A stretch of 64,000 nucleotides of DNA from Sphaerisporangium rufum (lineage in GTDB: Bacteria; Actinomycetota; Actinomycetes; Streptosporangiales; Streptosporangiaceae), in contig NZ_BOOU01000036.1 in assembly GCF_016863395.1 (NCBI RefSeq), positions 124,001 through 188,000 on the forward strand, read 5' to 3'. The notes beneath the pieces are model-generated. The model saw only the letters and a list, made by a program, of their open reading frames with translations. It was not told the origin of the DNA and did no database searches. Both the position numbers and the translations under genes were made by a program. Below are positions 18,292 to 26,469 of this stretch, piece by piece (position 1 is the first letter of the stretch; each line of letters opens with the position of its first letter).

Positions 18292-18576
18292 ATGGTCGAC
18301 CGCATGGATCATGCGCACGGGCCGGAGGCCGCGAACCTCCCCTCGGGACCGCCGCCCGCCTTCGAGTTCGACGTGGTGCTCGGCGGCTATGACCACCACG
18401 CGGTCCACCATCTGATCCACCGGGTGGAGAAGACCTTCGCCGGTACGGCCGACGACCAGGAACGGGTCACGGCGGACTTCATCCGGGGCGTCACGTTCAA
18501 GCGCAAGGTCCGCGGCTATGACCGCCACCAGGTCGACGACGCGCTGGAGGAGTGCGCCCGGCTGCTGGAGGGATGA
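18292..18576 (+). CDS. Small protein with two DivIVA-type motifs
   Basis: 94 residues. Two similar segments carry the DivIVA N-domain pattern: FDVVLGGYDHHAVHHLI (about 25-41) and FKRKVRGYDRHQVDDAL (about 69-85), the latter being the usual F...RGYD..QVD core. It lacks the long coiled coil of true DivIVA/Wag31, so it is not the polar growth protein itself. It may bind curved membrane or a partner through these motifs. The start could also be ATG 18304. It converges with the TetR gene 9 bp away. Confidence 0.75.
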   Translation: MVDRMDHAHGPEAANLPSGPPPAFEFDVVLGGYDHHAVHHLIHRVEKTFAGTADDQERVTADFIRGVTFKRKVRGYDRHQVDDALEECARLLEG

Positions 18577-18585
18577 GGGCGCCGT

Positions 18586-19332
18586 TCAACGGCCCGGTAG
18601 CGGGAGTCCCATCCGGGTGGCGGCGCCGTCCAGCAGGACGTCGAGGCCGTGGCGGAAGCGGTCGCGGGCGGAGCGGCCGGCCAGCAGGCCGGCGAACACC
18701 TCGACCGGGTCCTGGCCGCCGAACAGGGCCTCGGTGTGCGGGAACTCGCCGGTGGCGTACAGCGCCTCGGCGTACCGCCGGGTGGCCTGGAACATCTCGT
18801 CGGTGAAGGTCTCGTTCGCCGTGGACATCTCCGCGGCGCGCAGCACATTGCCGTGCACGTAGTCGTCCACCAGCGCCAGCAGCGCGAACTTCTCCGCCGT
18901 GCCCAGCGTGGTGCCGGTCAGCGCGGCCAGTGACTGCTCGAAGTGCCGCATGCCGTTCGGGCCGGGCTGCGCGTTCTGCAGGGAGTGCAGCGCCCAGGGG
19001 TGGCGCATCAGCACGTCCCAGGTGCGCAGCGCCACCTCGGTGAGCGCGTGGTACCAGTGGTCCGGGAACTCGCCGGCCGGGATCAGCACCTGACCCATGA
19101 TCGCGTCGTCCATCAGCGCGACCAGCTCGTCCTTGTTGCGGACGTAGTAGTACAGCGTCATCGTGCCGGCGCCCAGCTCGGCGGCGATCCGGCGCATCGA
19201 GACGGCGGCGAAGCCCTCGGTGTCCGCGATGGCCAGCGCGGCCGCCGCTATCTGGTCGCGGGTGAACTTCGGCCGGCGGCTGCCCGGCGCCGGCCGGGTC
19301 CAGATCAGCGCCTGATCATCACCGCTTGCCAT
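18586..19332 (-). CDS. TetR-family regulator (TetR_C type) of the FAD monooxygenase
   Basis: 248 residues. HTH: FTRDQIAAAALAIADTEGFAAVSMRRIAAELGAGTMTLYYYVRNKDELVALM, here spanning about residues 23-74, and a long C-terminal ligand domain of the TetR/tetracycline class. It is divergent from a flavin monooxygenase with a strong inverted repeat between them, the TetR/TetX-like arrangement in which the enzyme's substrate usually induces the system. Confidence 0.9.
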   Translation of the reverse strand: MASGDDQALIWTRPAPGSRRPKFTRDQIAAAALAIADTEGFAAVSMRRIAAELGAGTMTLYYYVRNKDELVALMDDAIMGQVLIPAGEFPDHWYHALTEVALRTWDVLMRHPWALHSLQNAQPGPNGMRHFEQSLAALTGTTLGTAEKFALLALVDDYVHGNVLRAAEMSTANETFTDEMFQATRRYAEALYATGEFPHTEALFGGQDPVEVFAGLLAGRSARDRFRHGLDVLLDGAATRMGLPLPGR

Positions 19333-19356
19333 TCGTACACTGTACCGTTACCGTTT

Positions 19357-19393
19357 TTCGTACGCCGTACCAAAGATAGGTACGTCGTACGAA
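19357..19393. promoter_or_regulatory. TetR operator in the divergent promoter
   Basis: Arms TTCGTACGCCGTACC (19357-19371) and GGTACGTCGTACGAA (19379-19393) are 15-bp inverted repeats with one mismatch and a 7-bp spacer. A third related half-site (TTCGTACACTGTACC) lies at 19332-19346, next to the TetR start codon. Confidence 0.82.
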
Positions 19394-19408
19394 CAGATGG
19401 GTGGTGTC

Positions 19409-20962
19409 ATGACCGACATCGAGGTGCTCATCGCCGGCGCCGGCCCGACCGGGCTGACGCTGGCCTGCGAGCTGGCTCGGCGCGGCGTCCGGTTCCGCAT
19501 CGTCGACCGGGCGGACCGGTTCCCCGGCGGATCACGCGCCGACGGCGTGCAGCCGCGCACTCTGGAGGTGTTCGACGACCTCGGGATCATCGACCCGATC
19601 CTGGCCGCCGGCGACCTCGGCACCGAGATACGCGCCTACCAGGGCAGGGAGGTCGTGTGGACCGGCCGGATGAGCGAGCCCGCCGAGCCCACACCGGCCG
19701 TGCCGTACCCGAACCTCTGGTTCGTGCCGCAGTTCCACACCGAGCGGATCCTGCGTGACCGGCTGGCCGCCCTCGGCGGGCGGGTGGAGACGGCCACCGA
19801 GCTGGGCGACTTCACCCAGGACGAGGACGGCGTCACGGCGGTCCTGGCCACCGCGGGGGCGGCCGAGAACGTCCGGGCCCGGTACCTGGTGGGCGCGGAC
19901 GGCGCGCGCAGCACCGTGCGCAAGCGGCTCGGCGTCCCCTTCCCCGGCGAGACCGACGACAGCGGCACCGTGCTCTTCGCGGACGCCCGGGTGGACGGGG
20001 TGAGCCGCGACCACGGCCGGATCTGGCAGGCCGGAGACGGCGTGGTCGCGCTGATCCCGCTGGCGGGCAGCGAGCTGTTCGTCGTCACCACCCGGCCGCC
20101 GGAGAACGCCGCCGAGCCGATCCGCGACCACCTGCAGCGCCAGATCACCGAGCTGTCCGGCCGGGCGGACATCGTGGTGCGCGAGGTCACTTGGCACACC
20201 ACCTGGCGGGCCAACACCCGGCTGGCCGAGCGCTTCCGGGACGGCCGGGTGTTCCTGGCCGGGGACGCCGGCCACGTGCACCCGCCCACCGGCGGCCAGG
20301 GCATGAACACCGGCATCCAGGACGCCTACAACCTCGGCTGGAAGCTCGCCACCCCTTCGCCGCCACTTCTCGACAGCTACCAGCCGGAGCGGATGGCGGC
20401 GGCCCGGGCCGCACTGGACCTCAGCACCCGGCTGCTGGACAAGCACCGGCGCGGCGACGCCGACGCCCACGTACGCGGGCCCGAGGTGCACCAGCTCACC
20501 CTCGGCTACCGCGGCGGCTCGCTGTCCCGCGACGACCGGGCCGAGCCCGGGGCGGTGCGGGCCGGCGACCGGGCCCCGGACGCGCCGGTGACCATGCCGG
20601 GCGGCCGGCCCGGCCGGCTGTTCGACCTGTTCCGCGGCCCGCACTGGACCTTGCTCGGCTTCGGCGCGGCGCAGGCCGGCACCGTGGCGGCCCTCGGCGA
20701 GCGGTACGGCCCCGCGCTGCGCGCGCACACCGTGGTCCGGCCAGGCGAGCCCGCCGGCGGGGCCGCCGTGCTGGACGGCGACGGGCACGCCCACGCCGGC
20801 TACGACGCGGCCGGCGGCACCCTCATGCTGGTCCGCCCGGACGGATACGTGGGACTCGCCGCGCACCCCGGGACCGCGGACCAGGTGATCGAGTACTGGA
20901 CGGCACTGTACGGCGCGAGTACGCCATCATCACCCGACACATCGCAGGTTTCGCTTACCTAG
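19409..20962 (+). CDS. FAD-dependent aromatic monooxygenase (PHBH fold)
   Basis: 517 residues from ATG 19409 (an ATG at 19397 adds four). It has the Rossmann GAGPTGL near the N-terminus, the DG motif VGADGARSTVRKRLG and the GD motif GDAGHVHPPTGGQGMN, then a thioredoxin-like C-terminal domain as in RdmE/PgaE-type polyketide hydroxylases and rifampicin or tetracycline monooxygenases. It would hydroxylate an aromatic compound with NAD(P)H and O2. Divergence from a TetR gene, with no biosynthetic neighbours, favours drug or xenobiotic inactivation over biosynthesis. Confidence 0.92.
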   Translation: MTDIEVLIAGAGPTGLTLACELARRGVRFRIVDRADRFPGGSRADGVQPRTLEVFDDLGIIDPILAAGDLGTEIRAYQGREVVWTGRMSEPAEPTPAVPYPNLWFVPQFHTERILRDRLAALGGRVETATELGDFTQDEDGVTAVLATAGAAENVRARYLVGADGARSTVRKRLGVPFPGETDDSGTVLFADARVDGVSRDHGRIWQAGDGVVALIPLAGSELFVVTTRPPENAAEPIRDHLQRQITELSGRADIVVREVTWHTTWRANTRLAERFRDGRVFLAGDAGHVHPPTGGQGMNTGIQDAYNLGWKLATPSPPLLDSYQPERMAAARAALDLSTRLLDKHRRGDADAHVRGPEVHQLTLGYRGGSLSRDDRAEPGAVRAGDRAPDAPVTMPGGRPGRLFDLFRGPHWTLLGFGAAQAGTVAALGERYGPALRAHTVVRPGEPAGGAAVLDGDGHAHAGYDAAGGTLMLVRPDGYVGLAAHPGTADQVIEYWTALYGASTPSSPDTSQVSLT

Positions 20963-21015
20963 AGTCACGGTAAACATACTCTCGGTAAACAGCCGCAACC
21001 TCCGAGAGGACCGAC

Positions 21016-21324
21016 ATGAAACGAGTCGCCTTCGTCTCCGCCGCCACCGCCGCACTGGTCGCGATCATGGGCAGCGCCGCCTTCGCCTCGCAGTACGTGG
21101 CCTACGAGGGCCCCGGCTTCAGCGGCCGGTCGGTGACCATCGACAAGTGCGGGACGTCCAACATCCCGTTCCACGGGTCGTACAAGTGGTACGGCGACGG
21201 TCAGAGCGGGCGGATGTACAACCAGCCGAACGCCGAAGGCGTGATGCACTTCGAGCTGGCGTCCAACCGCTACGCCGAGCAGCGCACCCCGGTCGGCTGG
21301 CAGAGCATCTTCATCGTCTGCTGA
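21016..21324 (+). CDS. Secreted small protein with beta/gamma-crystallin or I36-inhibitor-like fold
   Basis: 102 residues: a Sec signal (MKRVAFVSAATAALVAIMGSAAF, cut after AFA) and a mature domain of about 77 residues with two cysteines. The Greek-key-like pattern YEGPGFSGRSVTI ... GRMYNQPN resembles beta/gamma-crystallins, including Streptomyces metalloproteinase inhibitors and killer-toxin-like proteins. Ribosome site GAGAGGA precedes ATG. Direct repeats CGGTAAACA lie 28-50 bp upstream. Role (protease inhibitor or antimicrobial) is a guess. Confidence 0.75.
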   Translation: MKRVAFVSAATAALVAIMGSAAFASQYVAYEGPGFSGRSVTIDKCGTSNIPFHGSYKWYGDGQSGRMYNQPNAEGVMHFELASNRYAEQRTPVGWQSIFIVC

Positions 21325-21360
21325 CCATCCGGCGGCGCCCGGGCGTCGTCGAGCGCGCCA

Positions 21361-21392
21361 GGCCCGGCGCCCGGACCACCGGGCGCCGGGCC
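21361..21392. terminator. Bidirectional terminator
   Basis: A perfect 14-bp stem (GGCCCGGCGCCCGG with its complement) around loop ACCA, followed by TTT on the plus strand, sits between the convergent genes ending at 21324 and 21435. Confidence 0.88.
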
Positions 21393-21434
21393 TTTAGCGC
21401 GTCCCCGGCCGGGCAGGTCGCCCGGCGGGCGAGG

Positions 21435-22307
21435 TCACCGGCAGGTGGCCCCGTTGAGCTTGAAGGAGGTCGGCGCGGGGTTGGCGCCGGTGTTCGTCGC
21501 GGTGAAGCCCAGGGTGACGCTGCCACCGGGGGCGATGTCGCGGTTCCACGACAGCGCGTTGGCCGACACCGCCGAACCGGTCTGCGACCAGTCCGCCTGC
21601 CAGCCGGAGGTCAGGCGCTGACCCGGGTCCGGGAAGGTGAAGGTGAGCCCCCAGCCGTGGATCGCCGTCGTCCCGGTGTTGGCGATGGACATGTACGCCG
21701 TCATACCGCCGAACCAGTCATAGGTGTTGTACGTCACCTTGCAGGCGACCGACGGCGTCGGAGTGGGCGACGGGGAAGGGCTGGGCGGCGGGAGGACGTC
21801 GTTGTAGATGGTGACCTGGATCGACCCGGACGGCGGGCTGTCGGCACCCCACCGGTCCACGGCCACCACGTACAGGGTGGCGATCCGCTTCGGCTCATAG
21901 CCCGGCGGCCAGGCCACGGTGAACTGTCCCTCGGTGACGTCCGGCCCGAAGGTGGCGACCTTGACCTTGGTCCCGTTGCCCTTGTCCTCGTACACCTGGT
22001 AGCAGGCGAGCCCGTCCGGGTCGCTGGCGGGCGCCCAGCGCAGGCGCACGTAGATGTTGATGGCGCTCACCAGTTCCGGCGTGCCCGGCGCGGTGGGTGG
22101 CGTCAGCGGCGGGCTGCTAGGCGGCGGGGTCCGCGGGTCGTAACACGGCCACCCCAGCGTCGGCGACGGGCTCGGACTGCCCGGCGGCGTCGTCGTGGTC
22201 ACCCCGCGCACGGCCTGGCCGTCGGCGGCGCTCGCCACCGCCGGCACCAGGAAGGCCGCGGCGACCGCCGTCGCGACGGCCCACGCCGCGGCCCATCGTC
22301 CCTTCAT
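21435..22307 (-). CDS. Secreted FnIII-CBM2 carbohydrate-binding protein
   Basis: 290 residues: Sec signal (to ASAA at about 28), a Pro/Ser-rich spacer, a fibronectin type III domain (about 73-170: PPTAPGTPELVSAINIYVRLRWAP), a second Pro/Ser linker and a C-terminal CBM2 (VACKVTYNTYDWFGGMTAYM to the final Cys). No catalytic domain is present, so it may tether the cell or other enzymes to cellulose or xylan. It diverges from the CE4 deacetylase across a 470-bp regulatory region. Confidence 0.9.
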   Translation of the reverse strand: MKGRWAAAWAVATAVAAAFLVPAVASAADGQAVRGVTTTTPPGSPSPSPTLGWPCYDPRTPPPSSPPLTPPTAPGTPELVSAINIYVRLRWAPASDPDGLACYQVYEDKGNGTKVKVATFGPDVTEGQFTVAWPPGYEPKRIATLYVVAVDRWGADSPPSGSIQVTIYNDVLPPPSPSPSPTPTPSVACKVTYNTYDWFGGMTAYMSIANTGTTAIHGWGLTFTFPDPGQRLTSGWQADWSQTGSAVSANALSWNRDIAPGGSVTLGFTATNTGANPAPTSFKLNGATCR

Positions 22308-22776
22308 GAACTCCCCCTCACCTGCCTTGCCGGAAACCGTCCCGGCACGAGCGTGGAAGGGGAACCGCGGCCGGTCAACGGCGGGCCCGGGCGACCGGAC
22401 CGGCCGGTGGAGTGCGGGCAGGTGGCGGCCCGCGGCACCCCCGTCACCATCGGCGACCGGATGAATCTTTCAGGTGATCACCCGCACGCCCTGGCGAGCG
22501 ACCGGTCCCCCTCCGGGGCCGGTCCCCCGCAGCAGCGGACTCAGGCGCGGGCGGGTCGTCGATGTTCGGTGTGCTCGGTTGCTCCGCTGCCTGCTATGAC
22601 CGGGCCGAATCTTTCATCGGCATCCACCAAGGCAATCGCCTGCTTTAACGGTTCATCCAGCCGAAATGTTTCACCCATTCATTGACATATTTCGAGCGGA
22701 TGTCCAGACTCCTGCGCAGGCCGGCCCGCCGCACCCATGCCATCTCGGCGATCAGCGTTCCAGTGGAGGAACAGAC
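22308..22776. promoter_or_regulatory. Divergent promoter region of two secreted carbohydrate proteins, with repeated motifs
   Basis: No gene is seen. GAATCTTTCA occurs at 22463-22472 and 22607-22616 in the same orientation, and GAAATGTTTC, followed by ACC, at 22663-22672. The region from 22600 to 22700 is AT-richer (TTGACATATTTCG near 22682) and likely holds the deacetylase promoter. The motifs resemble xylan-responsive GAAA/TTTC operators. Confidence 0.45.
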
Positions 22777-23826
22777 ATGATCGACAGTGTCGTCCCGCCT
22801 GGCAGTCCCCGCCGGCGTCCGTCCGCCGTCCGCAGGGCCCTGGTCGCGGGCGCGGCCGGCGTCCTTGGCGCCGGGCTGCTCGCGGGCCTGTCGTCCCCGG
22901 CCCGCGCCGCCGACTGCAGCGGCGGTTACGTCGGGCTGACCTACGACGACGGGCCCAACCCGAACAACACCAACAACCTGCTGAACACGCTCCGGTCGAA
23001 CGGCCTGCGCGCGACGTTCTTCAACATCGGGCAGAACGCGCAGAACAACCAGTCACTGGTCCGCGCCCAGCAGGACGCCGGCATGTGGATCGGCAACCAC
23101 AGCTACACCCACCCCTACCTGACCCAGCTGAGCAGCTCGCAGGTCCAGTCCGAGCTGCAGCGCACCCAGCAGGCCATCCAGCAGGCCACCGGGACGGCGC
23201 CCAAGCTGTACCGGCCGCCCTACGGCTCGACGAACGGCACCGTGAAGTCCATCGCCCAGCAGCTCGGCCTCACCGAGATCATCTGGGACGTCGACTCGCA
23301 GGACTGGAACGGCGCGAGCACCGCGCAGATCGTGCAGGCCGCGGGCCGGCTGCAGAACGGCCAGATCATCCTGATGCACGACCAGTACTCCACCACCGTC
23401 CAGGCGATCCCGCAGATCGCGGCGAACCTGCGGTCCCGGAACATGTGCGCCGGCATGATCTCCCCGGCCACCGGCCGGGCCGTCGCCCCCGACGGCGGCA
23501 GCAGCCCGCCCCCGTCCAGCCCGTCACCGTCCGGCTCCCCGTCCGGCCCGCCGCCCGGCGGCTCCTGCACCGCGACGCTGTCGGCCGGCCAGCGCTGGGG
23601 TGATCGCTACAACCTCAACGTCGCGGTCTCCGGGTCCAGCAACTGGACGGTGACGCTGACCCTGCCGTCGCCCGCGCGGGTGATGACCACCTGGAACGTC
23701 AGCGCCAGTTACCCGAGCTCGCAGGTGCTCGTCGCCCGGCCGAACGGCAGCGGCAACAACTGGGGCCTCACCATCCAGCCGAACGGCAACTGGAACTGGC
23801 CCACCGCCAGCTGCAGCGCGAGCTGA
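22777..23826 (+). CDS. Secreted CE4 polysaccharide deacetylase with C-terminal carbohydrate-binding-like domain
   Basis: 349 residues from ATG 22777 (GGAGGAA ribosome site; a longer frame to 22666 is promoter DNA). A signal with a twin-Arg-like basic start ([16 protein letters not shown]) ends near ARAA. The NodB domain shows all CE4 motifs: TYDDGP (catalytic Asp and metal Asp), HSYTHP (metal His pair), RPPYG, DVDSQDW and ILMHD. A Ser/Pro linker leads to a C-terminal CBM2-like domain. The closest functional models are acetylxylan esterases and chitin-oligosaccharide deacetylases; the cellulolytic context favours xylan deacetylation. Confidence 0.93.
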   Translation: MIDSVVPPGSPRRRPSAVRRALVAGAAGVLGAGLLAGLSSPARAADCSGGYVGLTYDDGPNPNNTNNLLNTLRSNGLRATFFNIGQNAQNNQSLVRAQQDAGMWIGNHSYTHPYLTQLSSSQVQSELQRTQQAIQQATGTAPKLYRPPYGSTNGTVKSIAQQLGLTEIIWDVDSQDWNGASTAQIVQAAGRLQNGQIILMHDQYSTTVQAIPQIAANLRSRNMCAGMISPATGRAVAPDGGSSPPPSSPSPSGSPSGPPPGGSCTATLSAGQRWGDRYNLNVAVSGSSNWTVTLTLPSPARVMTTWNVSASYPSSQVLVARPNGSGNNWGLTIQPNGNWNWPTASCSAS

Positions 23827-23871
23827 CACCCCTCGCCCGGCCGGCACCCGACCGGCCGGGCCGGCCTCTAC

Positions 23872-23906
23872 GTCCGCTTCGCCGGCGGCTCCCGGGCGAA
23901 GCGGAC
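23872..23906 (+). terminator. Hairpin terminator after the CE4 gene
   Basis: GTCCGCTTCGCC pairs perfectly with GGCGAAGCGGAC over 12 bp, with an 11-base loop, 46 bp after the deacetylase stop. Confidence 0.7.
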
Positions 23907-24058
23907 TCCGCGGAGGAAGCAGGGTTCCTCCCGGGGTGGCCGGCCCCGACCGCGCACGCCACCTTCCGGGCGACCGCGGCGGCGCCGGCCACCCCGCCCT
24001 CGATCGGATACCTGCGGACCCCGGCCGCTCACCAGGACGGCCGCCCGCGCGTCCGCGA

Positions 24059-24262
24059 TCAGCCGGCCAGCGCGCCGCTCTTCACCCCGCCGACGAAGGC
24101 CGCCCAGGCTTCCGGCGCGACGGCCAGCGCCGCCCCGCCCGGAACCTTGCTGTCCCTGACCCCCACGACCCCGGCCACGTTCGCCGCCACCTCGACGCAG
24201 TTACCGCCCTCGTCGCCGCTGTAACTGCTCTTGCGCCATTCAGCGTTCCGAAGATCACGCAT
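24059..24262 (-). CDS. DUF397 protein (WhiJ-locus partner)
   Basis: 67 residues with the full DUF397 signature: LRNAEWRKSSYSGDEGGNCVEVA, then GVVGVRDSKVPGGAAL and a final EAWAAFVGGVKSG. DUF397 proteins act with WhiJ-type HTH regulators, probably binding them to relieve repression. It overlaps the HTH gene by 8 bp. Confidence 0.93.
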   Translation of the reverse strand: MRDLRNAEWRKSSYSGDEGGNCVEVAANVAGVVGVRDSKVPGGAALAVAPEAWAAFVGGVKSGALAG

Positions 24263-25067
24263 AGGTCTTCACCGCTTCCTCGATTAGCCTGAGCGACTGT
24301 CTGGACGGTAGAGCTTCGGCCCTGATCGCGTCATATCGCTGCATGAGCCGGACCAACCTCGCCCGATCGTACAGAGTCCGCCCGTGCGGCTGCCCTTCAA
24401 CATACGCTGCCTGAGGAACCCCATTTCGCTCCGCTACGATGAAACCACCGACCATCCCACAGTGCGCAGAGGACGCGAACGGGACTATTTGTATGGTCAC
24501 CATAGGATGACGGGAAACTTCAAGCAGGTATGTGAGCTGCGCGCAGGTTAATGTGGCACTTCCGATAACTCGCTGGATAACGACCTCATCCATGATAACG
24601 ATTAGGTCGGGCGCATCTGCACGCCGCAGGATAGCCTGCCGATGCATACGGTTCGCGAGGCGTTCCTCCAGCTTCTCCGCTGTTACGCCGGGAGACGAGC
24701 CGAGGATCTCCCGTGCGTACGCCTCCGTCTGGAACAGACCAGGCACGATCACCGGCTCCCAAGTGCGCAACCCGCTGGCATCCTGCTCCTCTTCCAGGAA
24801 CGGACGGATGTGCTCGGGGGCTTCCTTCCAGAGGGTTCGCGTGTAGAAGCCCAGCATTACACCGTCCAGCCCCAGGGCGTTGTCGCACTCGCGAGCGAAC
24901 TCTTCGGACGGTGAACGCCGCATCGTCTCGACCATGGCGACCTGCGACCCGGAGAACTTCATCCGCGCACCGAGAGCGTCCTGGGTGAGCCCGGCGGCCG
25001 CCCGGAATCGGCGCAGCTCGAAGGCGAACAAGGCACGCGGCGACTCGTTAGGGTCTATTTCTCGCAC
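24255..25067 (-). CDS. WhiJ-type XRE regulator (HTH plus DUF5753)
   Basis: 270 residues from GTG 25067 (REIDPNESPRALF follows; an in-frame TTG lies at 25094). The HTH spans about 15-62 (LRRFRAAAGLTQDALGARM ... SGSQVAMVE) and the rest is the DUF5753 ligand/partner domain (RTWEPVIVPGLFQTEAYAR, then QRVIGS and VPFASSAHCGMVGGF). These regulators, present in many copies in sporulating actinomycetes, control development and antibiotic production with DUF397 partners. GC content is lower than in the flanks. Confidence 0.92.
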   Translation of the reverse strand: MREIDPNESPRALFAFELRRFRAAAGLTQDALGARMKFSGSQVAMVETMRRSPSEEFARECDNALGLDGVMLGFYTRTLWKEAPEHIRPFLEEEQDASGLRTWEPVIVPGLFQTEAYAREILGSSPGVTAEKLEERLANRMHRQAILRRADAPDLIVIMDEVVIQRVIGSATLTCAQLTYLLEVSRHPMVTIQIVPFASSAHCGMVGGFIVAERNGVPQAAYVEGQPHGRTLYDRARLVRLMQRYDAIRAEALPSRQSLRLIEEAVKTYA

Positions 25068-25246
25068 ACGAGACAAACCGCACCATCCATCCAAGCCGGG
25101 GGAATCGTAGCGCGTTCACGTATGCTCACAGGATTGTGGTGGTCCGTGAGCCGGAACGTCTATCGATGGTAGCTCTCCGTCGCCAGCCTGATAAGGCGAA
25201 GTCGCCAGGACAGGGCGGCCATTACGACGGACGAGAGGGCGGGCGG

Positions 25247-25693
25247 ATGCGAAAGGGAAGGCTGCTCGGCGCCATCGAGCTGAAGGGGACTCCGGAATCG
25301 GCCGGACTCGCACGGACTTTCGTGAGCGATAAACTCGGCCAAACCCACCCGGCGCTGGACGATGTGACGCTGCTGGTATCCGAAGTGGTGACGAATTCCA
25401 TCGTCCACTCGGACTCGGCGCACGGCGGGAAGATCACCGTCGTTCTGGCCGACTGCCACGACTTCGTCCACGTCGACGTGGTGGACGCGGGCGGCGGAGA
25501 CGGGCCGCACCTGCGGGACGACGAGTCCGGCGAGGGCGGGCGGGGCCTGCACATCGTGCACATGCTGGCCCATCGCTGGGCCGTCCGCCGGCACGCCACC
25601 GGCCGCACCCTCTGGTTCCAGGTCGCCTACCAGCGCGGCAGCGGCGACCGGACCTCTCAGGCAGGCACCGGATGCGCGCCGGGTGCCGGATGA
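25247..25693 (+). CDS. HATPase_c ATP-binding protein, anti-sigma/AbaA-like
   Basis: 148 residues. The GHKL fold is clear: N-box SEVVTNSIVHSD and G-box DAGGGDGP ... EGGRGLHIVHMLA. Such RsbW-like kinases or ATP-binding proteins sit beside WhiJ/DUF397 pairs in Streptomyces. It has no phosphorylation-target (STAS) neighbour. ATG 25247 with GAGAGGG is preferred over the longer frame from 25136. It is divergent from the WhiJ gene, and the region between is the likely shared control site. Confidence 0.88.
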   Translation: MRKGRLLGAIELKGTPESAGLARTFVSDKLGQTHPALDDVTLLVSEVVTNSIVHSDSAHGGKITVVLADCHDFVHVDVVDAGGGDGPHLRDDESGEGGRGLHIVHMLAHRWAVRRHATGRTLWFQVAYQRGSGDRTSQAGTGCAPGAG

Positions 25694-25725
25694 GCGCGGA
25701 AGCGCGACGCCGGACGGTCGGACAA

Positions 25726-25769
25726 CACGAGAGGCCCGCCCAGGAATTCCGGAAGGCGGGCCTCTCGTG
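25726..25769. terminator. Bidirectional hairpin terminator
   Basis: CACGAGAGGCCCGCC pairs perfectly over 15 bp with GGCGGGCCTCTCGTG around a 14-base loop. It lies between the convergent genes ending at 25693 and 25827. Confidence 0.85.
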
Positions 25770-25826
25770 CCGGAACGGCGGTTTTCGAACCGGGCGCGGT
25801 ACGGGTCGGCTGTTATCCGCTGGCGG

Positions 25827-26258
25827 TCAGCAGCCCTGCCGGAACTCGATGGTCACCGGGACGGTCTGGGTCTCCGTGCCGTCCGAGACCCACAGGTCGG
25901 GGGTGTACACCCCGACCGGCGCCGGGGCCACCGTCACCTGGACGAGCGCCAGAATCGTCCCGTCGTGGTTGGAGCCGGGCAGGATCGGGTTGCCGCCCAC
26001 GCTGGTGGAACCGGGGGGCAGGTTCTTGATGCCGGTCGAGAGGGTCGTCGTCCAGCTTCCGCTCATGGGCACCAGGAAGTACGTTCCCGGGTGGCCGTAC
26101 TGCGGGGAGACGCAGATCCGCTGGCCGATGTCGAGCAGCGTCCAGGTCGACGAGGCCGTCTTCGTGGCCGCGCCGGCCGGCAGGGCGCCGGCCAACGCCA
26201 GCACCAGCCCGGCAGCCACCCCGAGTAACAGTCTGAGAATACGTTCAGTCGATCTCAC
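25827..26258 (-). CDS. Secreted protein of unknown function (DUF5980-like)
   Basis: 143 residues: Sec signal to about residue 30 (LLLGVAAGLVLALAGALPAGAA) and a mature beta-rich domain with two cysteines (RICVSPQYGHPGTYFLVPMSG, GIKNLPPGS, VPVTIEFRQGC). It resembles small secreted actinobacterial proteins of the DUF5980 type, from memory. The ribosome site is a good AGGAGG, and GAAACGTTT lies just upstream of it. Confidence 0.75.
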   Translation of the reverse strand: MRSTERILRLLLGVAAGLVLALAGALPAGAATKTASSTWTLLDIGQRICVSPQYGHPGTYFLVPMSGSWTTTLSTGIKNLPPGSTSVGGNPILPGSNHDGTILALVQVTVAPAPVGVYTPDLWVSDGTETQTVPVTIEFRQGC

Positions 26259-26469
26259 GGCTACCTCCTGAAACGTTTGCGCGGTGGATGTTCACCGTCA
26301 GGCGCATTATTGACCGTTTCAAGTATCTTGAGAAGCAACCCACCGCACTGTGAGACGCCCCGCGGAACCGGCAGTCGGGCTTGAACTCACTCACCCGGCG
26401 ATTACGCACACAGTTCAGCGCGCCAATGACGTCCTGACGGCCGCAGCGCTTCCCTGCCCATACTGCAGG

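Noticed and set aside
25136-25246. Upstream extension of the ATPase frame
   Set aside because: The 37 extra codons lack family sequence, and ATG 25247 has a better ribosome site; the stretch is the divergent promoter.
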